A DNA stretch of 64,000 bases from NCBI GenBank assembly GCA_963844395.1, contig CAWJNX010000002.1:682001-746000 (forward strand). Direction: 5' to 3'. A program made the translations under genes and the position numbers. Shown one piece after another: positions 54,083 to 62,218 of the stretch. Positions within the stretch are counted from its first letter, which is position 1, and each line of letters opens with the position of its first letter. Under the pieces are notes generated by a model. That model was not told the origin of the DNA and ran no database searches. It saw nothing but the letters and a program-made list of their open reading frames with translations. The DNA is from VRUE01 sp963844395 (GTDB taxonomy: Bacteria > Actinomycetota > Thermoleophilia > Solirubrobacterales > 70-9).

Positions 54083-54088
54083 TACGCT
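54083..54088 (+). promoter_or_regulatory. -10 box, leaderless ASCH gene
   Basis: TACGCT lies 8 bases before ATG 54097 without a ribosome binding site. It supports the short start over one at 53983 or 54034. Confidence 0.4.
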
Positions 54089-54096
54089 CGCACCGC

Positions 54097-54501
54097 ATGC
54101 GGGGTGGCATCTACGTACTCAATTTCTACTCGACCGTTTTCGTCGACCAGCTGAAGCGCGGTCGCAAGACGGCGACGATTCGGCTCGGCGACAAGACCGG
54201 CAAGTACGAGCGCGGCCAGGTCGTCTGGATCACGGTCGGCTTTCGCCACAGTCCGCGCGAGAAAATCTTCGCGGCGGTGATCGATGATGTAGAGGTGAAG
54301 AAGGTCGCCGACCTCTCGCCGCGCGACATCGAGCACGACAACCCCGAGTTCCGTCGCCTCGAGGAGGAGGTCAAGTTCCTCGAGCAGATCTACGGCCGGC
54401 CAGTCTCGACCTCCGACATCGTCACGGTGATCCGCTTCTCGCAGATCGTCGAGCCACCGGGGGCTCACTTCGGCAACGGGGAGACGCCGCACCACAACTA
54501 G
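54097..54501 (+). CDS. ASCH-domain RNA-binding-like protein
   Basis: 134 residues from ATG 54097. YVLNFYSTVFVDQLKRGRKT, then ATIRLGDKTGKYERGQVVWI and VGFRHSPREKIFAAVIDDVE follow the ASCH/PUA-like beta-barrel, with the G-x-K-x-x-T-I-R element in the predicted RNA-binding cleft. The C-terminal part (IEHDNPEFRRLEEEVKFLEQ, then VTVIRFSQIVE) closes the barrel. Several ASCH proteins hydrolyse modified nucleosides or bind RNA during translation; none of these functions is visible directly. The frame is open to 53983, but that stretch shows no conservation and overlaps the -10 box. Confidence 0.75.
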   Translation: MRGGIYVLNFYSTVFVDQLKRGRKTATIRLGDKTGKYERGQVVWITVGFRHSPREKIFAAVIDDVEVKKVADLSPRDIEHDNPEFRRLEEEVKFLEQIYGRPVSTSDIVTVIRFSQIVEPPGAHFGNGETPHHN

Positions 54502-54536
54502 GCGGTGGTGGGACCACACTGTCTAGCGGCGCTCGG

Positions 54537-55010
54537 ATGGCCGACTACGCCTTCCTCACCACCTGGCTCTTGGAGTCCCCCCGCGAGCCGGTCTGGGAGG
54601 CGATCTACGCGCAGGAGCGCTGGCCGGAGTGGTGGCGCGGGGTCGAGGCCGCCGACGAGATCCACCACGGCGACGGGGATCGGGTCGGCGCCGTCTCGCG
54701 GATGGTCTGGCGCAGCCTGCTGCCCTACCGCGTCGAGTTCGAGGTGACGACGACGCGGGTCGAGCGGCCGTACCTGATGGAGGGGCGCGCCGTCGGCGAG
54801 CTCAGCGGGGTTGGTCGCTGGCGCCTCTACGAGCACGACGGCGTCACCGCGGTCCTCTACGAGTGGAACGTGGCGACGACCAGGGCGTGGATGAACCTGC
54901 TGGCCCCAATAGGCCGCCCGATCTTCGAGTGGAACCACGACTGGGTGATGGCGCGGGGCGGCGAGGGCATCGCCGATCTGCTCGGCTGTCGCCTCCTGGC
55001 TGCCGGCTGA
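54537..55010 (+). CDS. SRPBCC-fold lipid-binding-like protein
   Basis: 157 residues. MADYAFLTTWLLESPREPVW and WPEWWRGVEAADEIHHGDGD are the first strand and helix of the START/Bet v1-like SRPBCC fold. VEFEVTTTRVERPYLMEGRA and GRWRLYEHDGVTAVLYEWNV form the central sheet, and the long C-terminal helix is FEWNHDWVMARGGEGIADLL. The fold makes a hydrophobic cavity for a lipid or polyketide; the ligand is unknown. It lies just upstream of the CIRCE-groES region, but in front of its promoter. Confidence 0.8.
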   Translation: MADYAFLTTWLLESPREPVWEAIYAQERWPEWWRGVEAADEIHHGDGDRVGAVSRMVWRSLLPYRVEFEVTTTRVERPYLMEGRAVGELSGVGRWRLYEHDGVTAVLYEWNVATTRAWMNLLAPIGRPIFEWNHDWVMARGGEGIADLLGCRLLAAG

Positions 55011-55035
55011 GCCCGTCAGCCGCGTATCTTTCCGC

Positions 55036-55062
55036 TTGGCACTCTCACCTAGCGAGTGCCAA
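55036..55062. promoter_or_regulatory. CIRCE operator for HrcA
   Basis: TTGGCACTC, nine spacer bases, GAGTGCCAA: a perfect 9-9-9 CIRCE, differing from the consensus TTAGCACTC only by a compensated pair. It lies 46 bases upstream of groES, where HrcA would block transcription until heat stress. Confidence 0.95.
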
Positions 55063-55107
55063 GCATTTTTCTTTCAACTTTCCGATTCCACAACGGAGGT
55101 AATACGG

Positions 55108-55395
55108 ATGAAGCTGAAGCCCCTCGGGGACCGGCTGATCGTCAGGCCGATCGAGGAGGAGGAGACGACCGCGAGCGGCATCGTCCTCCCCGACACGGCA
55201 AAAGAGAAGCCGCAGAAGGGCAGGGTCGTCGCCGTCGGCGATGGCGCGATCAACGAGGACGGCAGTCGCCGGCCGCTCGACGTGAGCGAGGGCGACGAGG
55301 TCCTCTACTCCAAATACGGCGGCACCGAGGTCACCGTCGAGGACGAGGAACTGCTCGTGTTGCGCGAGTCGGACGTCCTCGCCAAGCTCGGCTAG
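55108..55395 (+). CDS. groES: Co-chaperonin GroES
   Basis: 95 residues from ATG 55108, with GGAGGT 7 bases upstream. MKLKPLGDRLIVRPIEEEET, ASGIVLPDTAKEKPQKGRVV and GDEVLYSKYGGTEVTVEDEE are the conserved beta-barrel, including the mobile GroEL-binding loop (TASGIVLPDT). It caps the GroEL ring during folding. The frame is open upstream to 55036 through the CIRCE element, which is not coding. groEL follows after 44 bases on the same transcript. Confidence 0.97.
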   Translation: MKLKPLGDRLIVRPIEEEETTASGIVLPDTAKEKPQKGRVVAVGDGAINEDGSRRPLDVSEGDEVLYSKYGGTEVTVEDEELLVLRESDVLAKLG

Positions 55396-55439
55396 AGCCG
55401 CCCACAGGACTTAGAGAAACCAAGGAGGACTGAAAACAA

Positions 55440-57077
55440 ATGGCTCACAAGGAGCTGAAGTACAAGGAGGAGGCACGCGGGGCGCTGCAGGCCGGCGTCG
55501 ACGCGGTTGCCGATGCGGTCAAGGTGACGCTCGGCCCGAAGGGTCGCTACGTCGTGCTCGACAAGAAGTTCGGCGCGCCGACGATCACCAACGACGGCGT
55601 CACCATCGCCCGTGAGATCGAGGTCGAGGACGTCTTCGAGAACCAGGGCGCCCAGCTGGTCCGCGAGGTAGCCACGGCTACCAACGACGTCGCCGGCGAC
55701 GGCACGACGACCGCGACCCTGCTGGCCCAGACGATCGTCCGCCACGGTCTCAAAAACGTGGCCGCCGGTGCCAATCCGTTGGCCCTGCGTCGCGGCATCG
55801 AGAGCGCCGTCGAGCAAGTGGTCGAGAACCTACGCGGCAAGCAGTCCAAAGAGGTCGCCGGCAAGGACCAGATCGCCCGCGTCGCCGCGATCTCGGCCGC
55901 AGACGACGAGATCGGCAACGTGATTGCCGACGCGATCGAGAAGGTCGGCAAAGACGGCGTCGTCAACGTCGAGGAGGGCCAGACCTTCGGCATGGAGCTG
56001 GAGTTCACCGAGGGGATGCAGTTCGACAAGGGCTACATCTCCCCGTACATGGTCACCGACCAGGACCGCATGGAGGCGGTGCTGGAGGAACCGTACATCC
56101 TGATCGCCAACCAGAAAATCGGCTCCGTGCGTGACATCCTGCCGGTGCTCGAGCAGGTGATGCAGGGCGGCAAGCCGCTGCTGATCGTGGCCGAGGACGT
56201 CGAGGGCGAGTGCCTCGCGACCTTGGTGGTCAACAAGCTGCGCGGCACCTTCACCGGCGTTGCGGTGAAAGCGCCGGGCTTCGGCGATCGCCGCAAGCGG
56301 ATGCTGGAGGACATTGGGATCCTCACCGGCGGTGAGGTGATCACCGAGGAGATGGGGCTCAAACTCGAGAACACCCAGCTGACTCAGCTCGGCAAGGCCC
56401 GCCGCATCGTCGTCTCCAAGGACACGACGACGATCATCGACGGTGCCGGTGAGAGCGACGACATCAAGGGCCGGATCAACCAGATCAAACAGGAGATCGA
56501 GAACACCGACTCCGACTTCGATCGCGAGAAGCTCCAGGAGCGGCTCGCCAAGCTGGCCGGCGGTGTTGCCGTGGTCAAGGTCGGCGCCGCCACCGAGACC
56601 GAGATGAAGGAGAAAAAGCACCGAGTCGAGGACGCCCTGCAGGCGACCCGGGCGGCGCTCGAGGAGGGAGTTGTGCCGGGTGGCGGCGTCGCGCTGCTGA
56701 ACGCGCAGAGCGACCTTGATCCCGACACGCTCGACGACCCGGATGAGGCGACCGGTGCCCGTATCGTGTACCGCTCGCTCGAGGAGCCGGTCCGCCAGAT
56801 CGCCGAGAACTCCGGCCTGGAGGGCTCCGTCGTCGTCAACAAGGTCCGCGACCTGAAACCAGGCGAAGGCCTCAACGCGGCCAGCGGCGATTACGGCGAC
56901 CTGATCAAAGCCGGCGTCATCGACCCGACCATGGTCACCCGGTCGGCGCTGCAGAACGCCGCCTCGATCGCGAAGAACATCCTCGTCACCGAGGCGATCG
57001 TCGCCGAGCCGCCGGAGAAGGACGGCGCCGGCGGTATGCCCGGCGGCGGTATGCCCGACATGGGCGGGATGATGTAA
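55440..57077 (+). CDS. groEL: Chaperonin GroEL
   Basis: 545 residues from ATG 55440, with AAGGAGGA 10 bases upstream. ATP-binding segments are KVTLGPKGRYVVLDKKFG, TNDGVTIAREIE, NDVAGDGTTTATLLAQ and VPGGGVALLN. The apical domain holds EGMQFDKGYISPYMVTD, and the tail ends in the G-G-M repeat GGMPGGGMPDMGGMM. Complete and typical. With groES it is controlled by CIRCE. A strong intrinsic terminator follows at 57150. Confidence 0.97.
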   Translation: MAHKELKYKEEARGALQAGVDAVADAVKVTLGPKGRYVVLDKKFGAPTITNDGVTIAREIEVEDVFENQGAQLVREVATATNDVAGDGTTTATLLAQTIVRHGLKNVAAGANPLALRRGIESAVEQVVENLRGKQSKEVAGKDQIARVAAISAADDEIGNVIADAIEKVGKDGVVNVEEGQTFGMELEFTEGMQFDKGYISPYMVTDQDRMEAVLEEPYILIANQKIGSVRDILPVLEQVMQGGKPLLIVAEDVEGECLATLVVNKLRGTFTGVAVKAPGFGDRRKRMLEDIGILTGGEVITEEMGLKLENTQLTQLGKARRIVVSKDTTTIIDGAGESDDIKGRINQIKQEIENTDSDFDREKLQERLAKLAGGVAVVKVGAATETEMKEKKHRVEDALQATRAALEEGVVPGGGVALLNAQSDLDPDTLDDPDEATGARIVYRSLEEPVRQIAENSGLEGSVVVNKVRDLKPGEGLNAASGDYGDLIKAGVIDPTMVTRSALQNAASIAKNILVTEAIVAEPPEKDGAGGMPGGGMPDMGGMM

Positions 57078-57149
57078 CGACGCCGCAAGGGCGCCGCCCG
57101 GGCGGGCGGTGCCAGGCGTATCCTCGCCCTAACAGGCGAGTGGCTTTTC

Positions 57150-57182
57150 GAGAGGCCCGGCAAGCGCCGGGCCTCTCTTTTT
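57150..57182 (+). terminator. Intrinsic terminator of groESL
   Basis: A perfect 12-bp stem GAGAGGCCCGGC / GCCGGGCCTCTC with an AAGC loop is followed immediately by TTTTT. It lies 73 bases after the groEL stop. Confidence 0.93.
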
Positions 57183-57277
57183 ACACGCCCGTCACAAAGT
57201 CGTCGCGATGCGCGCACCACCCGCGCGCCGGCGTGGTCGAGCATCGAGCGATGCCCCAGAGCACCACCCACTCCTCC

Positions 57278-57326
57278 GCCGACGGGCCGAAAACGACAGC
57301 CCGAGTGGCGTTATCGGCCCGTCGGC
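57278..57326. repeat. 49-bp REP-like palindromic repeat, copy B
   Basis: Arms GCCGACGGGCCGAAAACG and CGTTATCGGCCCGTCGGC pair at 17 of 18 positions around a 13-base centre. It ends 8 bases before the ATG of the DUF559 gene. It differs from copy C (58245-58293) at a single position, although the two are about 970 bases apart. Confidence 0.85.
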
Positions 57327-57334
57327 GGGGATCG

Positions 57335-58300
57335 ATGGCTCGCTGGGACCATGAGGTCGGAACTATCGCGGCTCGGCAGCACGGCTTGATCTCGCTCGCG
57401 CAGCTACAGCGACTTGGCATGGCTCCGAGCACAGTTCGCGAGAGGACAAAAGCTGGTGCATTGCACCGCGTTCATCAGGGGGTCTATGCCGTAGGCCACC
57501 GTGCGCTTTCTCGTAACGGCCACTTCATGGCCGCAGTGTTGGCGACTGGACCCGGCGCTGTGCTCTCACATCATTCGGCTGCCGCGCTTTGGGGATTTCG
57601 TAGGAGCTGTCGGGCATCGATCGACGTAACAGCGCCGAACCGACGTGGTCGCATTCCACGTGGGATTGACGCGCATAGGGACGAATCGTTGATCAGCACC
57701 GACCGCACAATGCTCCACGGCATCCCGTGCACCACGGTGGCCAGAACGCTGCTCGACCTCGCGGCGGTTCTGCCTATCGGCGAGCTGCGCAAGGCGATCT
57801 CGGAGGCCGAGGTGTTGCGGCTGCTTGATCACGGAGCCGTCCGCCGCCTCATCAAGCGCAGTCGGGGTCGCCGCGGCGTCGCGCGGTTGCGGATGCTGCT
57901 CGATGAGATCCATCCACTGGTGAAACGGACCAGAAGCGAGATGGAGCGGCTGTTCCTACGGATGTGCGTCCGGGCGAAATTGCCCGAACCCGAGGTAAAC
58001 GTGAAGCTCGACGTCGGCGACCTTCATCTGAAACCGGATTTCCTCTGGCGCGATGTCGGCCTGATCGTCGAAGCCGACAGCCGTCGCTACCACGACACCG
58101 ACTCCGCCTTTCAGCTCGACCGCAAGCGGGAGCAGCGCTTGATGCTTGCTGGCTGGCAAGTCGTTCGCTGCACCTGGGAGCAGGTCGAACGCGAACCACG
58201 TCAACTTGCCGAGACGATCAGCCGTCTACTCAAGGCGAATTCCAGCCGACGGGCCGAAAACGACAGCCCGACTGGCGTTATCGGCCCGTCGGCAGGTTAG
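57335..58300 (+). CDS. AbiEi-like N-terminal domain plus DUF559 (Vsr-fold endonuclease-like)
   Basis: 321 residues from ATG 57335. The N-terminal half is an AbiEi/type IV antitoxin-like winged helix (TIAARQHGLISLAQLQRLGM, VHQGVYAVGHRALSRNGHFM, SHHSAAALWGF, TTVARTLLDLAAVLP). The C-terminal part, from about residue 185, is DUF559: RSEMERLFLRMCVRAKLPEP, LKPDFLWRDVGLIVEADSRR, YHDTDSAFQLDRKREQRLML, VVRCTWEQV. The PDF...EAD...Q-x-D-R-K-R pattern is the PD-(D/E)xK-like nuclease core related to Vsr. Such proteins are abundant and uncharacterised in Actinobacteria. The gene is bracketed by two palindromic repeats; the last 17 or so codons are the repeat itself, so the C-terminus (RRAENDSPTGVIGPSAG) is repeat-derived. 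Confidence 0.85.
   Translation: MARWDHEVGTIAARQHGLISLAQLQRLGMAPSTVRERTKAGALHRVHQGVYAVGHRALSRNGHFMAAVLATGPGAVLSHHSAAALWGFRRSCRASIDVTAPNRRGRIPRGIDAHRDESLISTDRTMLHGIPCTTVARTLLDLAAVLPIGELRKAISEAEVLRLLDHGAVRRLIKRSRGRRGVARLRMLLDEIHPLVKRTRSEMERLFLRMCVRAKLPEPEVNVKLDVGDLHLKPDFLWRDVGLIVEADSRRYHDTDSAFQLDRKREQRLMLAGWQVVRCTWEQVEREPRQLAETISRLLKANSSRRAENDSPTGVIGPSAG
58245..58293. repeat. 49-bp REP-like palindromic repeat, copy C
   Basis: Identical to copy B except one base (CCCGACTGG against CCCGAGTGG), in the same orientation. It lies inside the 3' end of the DUF559 reading frame and ends 4 bases before its TAG stop. Together copies B and C frame a unit of about 1,016 bp. Confidence 0.88.
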
Positions 58301-59376
58301 GGGGCGGGGGTCGGGGCTTTCGGTTTCGGTGGCAGCGGCGGCAGGGTGCCGGCGTTGTAGTCGGCGTATTCGAGGAAGGTCGGGCGACGTACCTTCAGTC
58401 TCAGCGTGTTCGTCGTGCGTGGGTAGAGGCCGAGCTGGTAGGGGTTCCCGGTCTCGCCGAAGCCGCGGTAGTAGACGAACATCCGCACCCGCGGCCGTTT
58501 CACGATCCAGGCGACGATCTGTTTGACGAACCGTGGATCGTCTTCTTCGGCGACCGCCCACTCGGCGATCGCAAAGGGCTTGCGGCGCCAGCGCTTCGCG
58601 TTGTAAAAGCGGTTGAGGTCGCGCCAGTACGGATACTGGGAGTAGAAGTCGGTGCCGGTCCAGTCGACCCAGCGGGCGCCTGGCCAGTAGTTGCCCGGGA
58701 AGTTGCCCTTCGCCCGCGGCGAGCCGGCCGGCAGCGGCGCCCACATCATGCTCACCGGCGCCGCCGGCAGGCTGACGGGCGGCGGTCCTTTGGTGCGATT
58801 CACCGGTGGGAGACCGATTTCGGCCAGGGTCGCGTTGATCTGTTCCAGCGTGCCGCCGCCGCGCACGATCGTCGCGATGCGGCGGAAGGCCTGCTTGTAC
58901 CAGCCGGTCGTGTGTTCGCCGCCTTTCTGACTGCCGTCGCAGTTGACCGCGGACCAGGCGTTGAGGCAGCGGTTGGGCTCGCCAAGCGGCCGGATGTAGG
59001 CGGGCAACCCCCGTTTCGAGAAGAAGTCGTTGAGCTGCAGCAGGTAGTTGTCGCCGCCGCCGAGCGCGATCTGCTGCGGCGTGATCAGCTCGGCCAGCGT
59101 CTGGTCGTTGATGGTCGAGATGTGGAGGATCGGGCGAGTGCCGGTTTCGCGCCAGCGTTCGTAGGCCTGGTTGAGGCTGTTGCCCCAGGGGTGGAAGGTC
59201 TCGAGCAGGGCGGGGTGCTTACCGACCAGTTCTGCGAACTCGGTGAACTCCGGCGTCGTGCCGCGATCGCTGACCCCGAAGAAGACGTTCGGCTTGGGCG
59301 GGACCAGGGTCACCGCCGAGGCCGGCGCCGCGGCAAGTGCCGCAACGGCAGCCGCAAGCGCGACGAGCCTTCCCAT
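58297..59376 (-). CDS. Secreted GH26-like (beta-mannanase-type) protein
   Basis: 359 residues from ATG 59376; a longer start at 59403 would overlap the upstream gene. Signal peptide LVALAAAVAALAAAPASAV. A TIM-barrel of GH26 type: LETFHPWGNSLNQAYERW, RPILHISTINDQ, AYIRPLGEPNRCLNAW with the putative acid/base Glu in LGEPNR, DWTGTDFYSQYPYW, and PFAIAEWAVAEEDD with the putative nucleophile Glu. MFVYYRGFGETGNPYQL follows. The substrate could be a mannan-like or the native exopolysaccharide (inference). Its stop overlaps the convergent DUF559 stop by 3 bases. It follows the NAD(P)-binding gene after 7 bases, so they may be cotranscribed. Confidence 0.75.
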   Translation of the reverse strand: MGRLVALAAAVAALAAAPASAVTLVPPKPNVFFGVSDRGTTPEFTEFAELVGKHPALLETFHPWGNSLNQAYERWRETGTRPILHISTINDQTLAELITPQQIALGGGDNYLLQLNDFFSKRGLPAYIRPLGEPNRCLNAWSAVNCDGSQKGGEHTTGWYKQAFRRIATIVRGGGTLEQINATLAEIGLPPVNRTKGPPPVSLPAAPVSMMWAPLPAGSPRAKGNFPGNYWPGARWVDWTGTDFYSQYPYWRDLNRFYNAKRWRRKPFAIAEWAVAEEDDPRFVKQIVAWIVKRPRVRMFVYYRGFGETGNPYQLGLYPRTTNTLRLKVRRPTFLEYADYNAGTLPPLPPKPKAPTPAP

Positions 59377-59383
59377 CGCTGCC

Positions 59384-60266
59384 CTACGACTCCGCCAGCA
59401 CATCGCCCATCCTCCTCGGCTCGACCCCCAGCGCCACCGCGTCGGCGGTGCCCCACTCGCTCGTCATCGCAACCTCCATCAGCTCGGCCTCCTCCCAAGT
59501 AGCGAACACGGCCTCGCCGAAGACGGAGCGGAGGCCGATCAGACTGGCTCGCACCAGTGGCAGCGGAATATGGACGAGGGGGCGGGGCCGACCGGCCACC
59601 CGGCTGACCAGGTCCGACATCTCGTCGTAGGAGAGCGTCTCGGGTCCCGCTAGCTCGTAGCGGTCACGGGGCTCACCGGCCAGGGCAGCGACCACGCAGC
59701 GGGCGACGTCGGCCGCCCAGATCGGCTGGAAGCGTGCCCGGCCCTCACCGGATACCGGCAGCACCGGCAGGAAGGAGAAGCGCCGCAGCAGCGTGATCCA
59801 GGGATCGCTGTGGTCGTAGACGACCGAGGGGGCGAAGACACTCGTCGTTAGGGGCGAAGAGTTCGACCGCACGCTCGGCCAGCCACTTGGCGCGGAAGAA
59901 GCGGGTGCGCTGGGAGGCGGATGCGTTGAGCGCGCTGAAGAAGACGAAGCGGCGCACCCCGCTGCGCTCGGCGGCGCGCAGCAGCCGCACGGTCGCGAGC
60001 CCGTTCAGCTCCTCGATTCGGTGTGGCGGCTGGTCGCGGATCGTCGCCGCCAGGTGGACCACGGTGTCAACGCCGCGCAGCGCCTGCCGCACCAAGTAGG
60101 GATCCGACATCTCGCCGAGATCGCCGAGCGCGATCTGCACGTCTACGCGCCGCTCGCCGAGCCGCCGTGGCTCGCGGACGAGGCAGCGAACGACCTCGCC
60201 CTGCTCCAGCAGCAGCGGCAGCAGTCGTGAGCCGATGCTTCCAGTCGCCCCCGTCAGCAGCAGCAT
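59384..60266 (-). CDS. NAD(P)-binding SDR-like protein, NDUFA9/YwnB type (frameshift)
   Basis: About 293 residues. From ATG 60266: MLLLTGATGSIGSRLLPLLL (dinucleotide site), VVRCLVREPRRL, VDTVVHLAATIRDQPPHRIE, RRFVFFSALNASASQRTRFF and RAKWLAERAVE. After a net +1 shift near 59850: LTTSVFAPSVVYDHSDPWIT, FQPIWAADVARCVVAALAGE and YELAGPETLSYDEMSDLVSR. This is the atypical SDR group without the Tyr-x3-Lys dyad that includes complex I NDUFA9 and quinone-related proteins. Its function here is unknown. Confidence 0.78.
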
Positions 60267-60280
60267 CGGGACATCATCCC

Positions 60281-60286
60281 TAAAAT
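60281..60286 (+). promoter_or_regulatory. -10 box for the ferredoxin gene
   Basis: TAAAAT lies about 73 bases upstream of ATG 60360, and AGGAG at 60344-60348 supplies the ribosome binding site, so unlike several genes here this mRNA would have a leader. Confidence 0.4.
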
Positions 60287-60359
60287 GTCGGCTCGCGCTT
60301 GGCGGGGACGGAATCCGTGCCAGGGCACCGAAAAGACGACTTCAGGAGATAAGCCTCGA

Positions 60360-60632
60360 ATGACCTACGTCATCGCCGAGCCGTGCATCGGGACCAAGGA
60401 CAACTCGTGTGTCGAGGTCTGCCCGGTCGACTGCATCCACCCGACCCCGGACGAGCCCGATTACGACTCGGTCGAGATGCTCTACATCGACCCCGACGAG
60501 TGCATCGACTGCGACGCCTGCGTCGAGGCCTGCCCCGTCGACGCCTGCTTCGCCGAGGACCAGCTGCCCGCCGAGTGGGCCAAATACGCCGAGATCAACG
60601 CCGAGTACTACAAGAGCAAGGCTTCGGCATAA
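60360..60632 (+). CDS. fdxA: 7Fe ferredoxin (3Fe-4S/4Fe-4S)
   Basis: 90 residues from ATG 60360. Cys9 and the C-x7-C-x3-CP group (EPCIGTKDNSCVEVCPVDCI) form the 3Fe-4S site, and CIDCDACVEACPVDAC the 4Fe-4S site. YDSVEMLYIDPDECIDC is typical of FdxA proteins of Actinobacteria. It shuttles electrons, for example to cytochromes P450 or reductases. Actinobacterial FdxA is usually about 105 residues, so the C-terminus (EINAEYYKSKASA) may be shortened. The last 25 bases overlap the 3' end of the convergent serine recombinase, suggesting the mobile element inserted into the 3' end of this gene. Confidence 0.88.
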   Translation: MTYVIAEPCIGTKDNSCVEVCPVDCIHPTPDEPDYDSVEMLYIDPDECIDCDACVEACPVDACFAEDQLPAEWAKYAEINAEYYKSKASA

Positions 60633-62218
60633 TTGTTTTCCGCTTGCTCTAGCGGTTTACGAGCAAGCACCGGCCGCAGCTTCTCGTTGTAACCGGCGAC
60701 CGCCTTTTCGCTCACGCGCGGCTCGATCCAGCGGGTGTCGATCAGCTCGACATGCGCTCTGTCGGGAATGTCGCGGCGCAGAGTGAAGCCGTCGAACAGG
60801 CGCAGCAACGCCGAGCGCACGGCGGCGACCCCTGCGGCATCCGTGACCTCGCCAGCGACGGCGGCGCGAATGCGGGCTAGTTGCTCGAATAGCTCGGCCT
60901 CCACATCGGAAATCGCCGTTTCGGCCTCGGTGGAACGCAGGCGCTCGCGTAGGCGCTCGGCCTCGGCTTTGGCGGCCTCAAGTTCCGGCGCAAGCTCGGC
61001 CCGTAGCTCGCGCCACTCGGCCGCGGTCAGCTCGCCGTGGGTGTAGTCGCGCTTCACTCGTGACAGGCGCTCAGCGGCTTGCTGTGCCTCGCGCTCGGCA
61101 CCGTCGCGCAAGGCTTGGACTTCGGCCCGCTTGCGCTCGACGGCGGCGGTTAGCTGCTCGCGCGTCGCCTCCACGTCAAGGCCAACCTGCTCGAAGTAGC
61201 GGTATACGGCCGTGTCCACATCGGCGCGATGCACCGGGGGCATCGTGCAAGAGGTTGGGTCCTGCTTTCGGCCGAGACACAGATAGCCTTCATAGAGGGT
61301 GCCGCTGCGATTCCTCGCCGTGCGCGGGACCATCGCCTCGCCGCACGCTCCGCATCGCAAAAAGCCCTTGCGAAACAGATGCTTGCCAGAGCTTGGCCGT
61401 CCCCGTCGATGGGTCCGCGCTCGCGCTTCGCGGAGCGCCTGAATCTGATCCCAAGTCTCACGCGGAATGATCGCCTCGTGCTTAGCCTCGATCAGCTCGT
61501 CACCGTCGCGTATCAACCCGGCGATTGCCGGGTTAGACAAGATGCTTCGCACCGTGCCCTGATGCCACCTTCCCCCGCGAGCGGTCGGGATGCGCTCCGC
61601 ATTCAGCCGCCGCGCAATCTCGATCTGAGCCACGCCCGCGAGTAGTTCGGCTGCGATCCGCTCGACCACAGGAGCCTCGCTTGGCTCGTGGACAACTTCG
61701 CGCTCGTCGCTCTCGTTTCGCTTCCAGGTCAGGCCAAAGCAACGACTGCCGACGAACTTGCCTTGCTTGCGGCGGCGGGCAAGACCGGCCCGGACGGCCT
61801 CGCTCTTGCGGCGCGAGTCCTCGGTGTTGCGCTCGCCCATGACAACGGCCATGACCAAGTTCTCGAAGGTGCTGTCGTCTTGCACCGACCGCAGCGCGAC
61901 CCCCGCTTTCAGGGACCACAGGTAGACCTCAATCAGGTGACGGGCCTGCCGCGCATCCCCTCGCGCCAGCCGGTCGCTGTGCTGCACGATCAGCGCCGCT
62001 CCAAGGCGCTCGGCATGGTCGAGCGCTGCGGCCAGTTCGGGCCCGCGATCGCCGGACCAAGCGCTCGCTGCCTCGTCGGCGTACTCGGCGACGACGGTTA
62101 GCCCCGCGCTCTCGGCGAAGGCGCGACAGTCGGCGAGCTGCGTGGGGATGGAGCCGCGCTTGTCCTCGGTGGACTTCGCGGCGTAGATGATCGCCTGCTG
62201 GCTACGCTGCTTTTGCAT
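60608..62218 (-). CDS. Large serine recombinase (integrase)
   Basis: 536 residues. Catalytic domain at about 8-150: IIYAAKSTEDKRGSIPTQ with Ser16 as nucleophile, ALIVQHSDRLARGDARQARH with the conserved Arg pair, and VVMGERNTEDSRRKSEAVRA (helix E). The recombinase domain (about 165-280) includes IARRLNAERIPTARGG, WHQGTVRSILSNPAIAGLI. A zinc ribbon follows (LRCGACGEAMV...GYLCLGRK with TSCTMPP), then a long coiled coil (about 360-450) as in phage-type serine integrases. Such enzymes join attP and attB without host factors. Its ATG overlaps the stop of the upstream small gene (TGATG), and its 3' end runs 25 bases into fdxA. Confidence 0.93.
   Translation of the reverse strand: MQKQRSQQAIIYAAKSTEDKRGSIPTQLADCRAFAESAGLTVVAEYADEAASAWSGDRGPELAAALDHAERLGAALIVQHSDRLARGDARQARHLIEVYLWSLKAGVALRSVQDDSTFENLVMAVVMGERNTEDSRRKSEAVRAGLARRRKQGKFVGSRCFGLTWKRNESDEREVVHEPSEAPVVERIAAELLAGVAQIEIARRLNAERIPTARGGRWHQGTVRSILSNPAIAGLIRDGDELIEAKHEAIIPRETWDQIQALREARARTHRRGRPSSGKHLFRKGFLRCGACGEAMVPRTARNRSGTLYEGYLCLGRKQDPTSCTMPPVHRADVDTAVYRYFEQVGLDVEATREQLTAAVERKRAEVQALRDGAEREAQQAAERLSRVKRDYTHGELTAAEWRELRAELAPELEAAKAEAERLRERLRSTEAETAISDVEAELFEQLARIRAAVAGEVTDAAGVAAVRSALLRLFDGFTLRRDIPDRAHVELIDTRWIEPRVSEKAVAGYNEKLRPVLARKPLEQAENNYAEALLL

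Noticed and set aside
52406..54154. 582-codon plus-strand frame and repeated DNA resembling an array
   Set aside because: It is antisense to the RTX-like gene. The periodicity comes from 27-base units encoding G-G-x-G-x-D repeats, not from CRISPR repeats and spacers.
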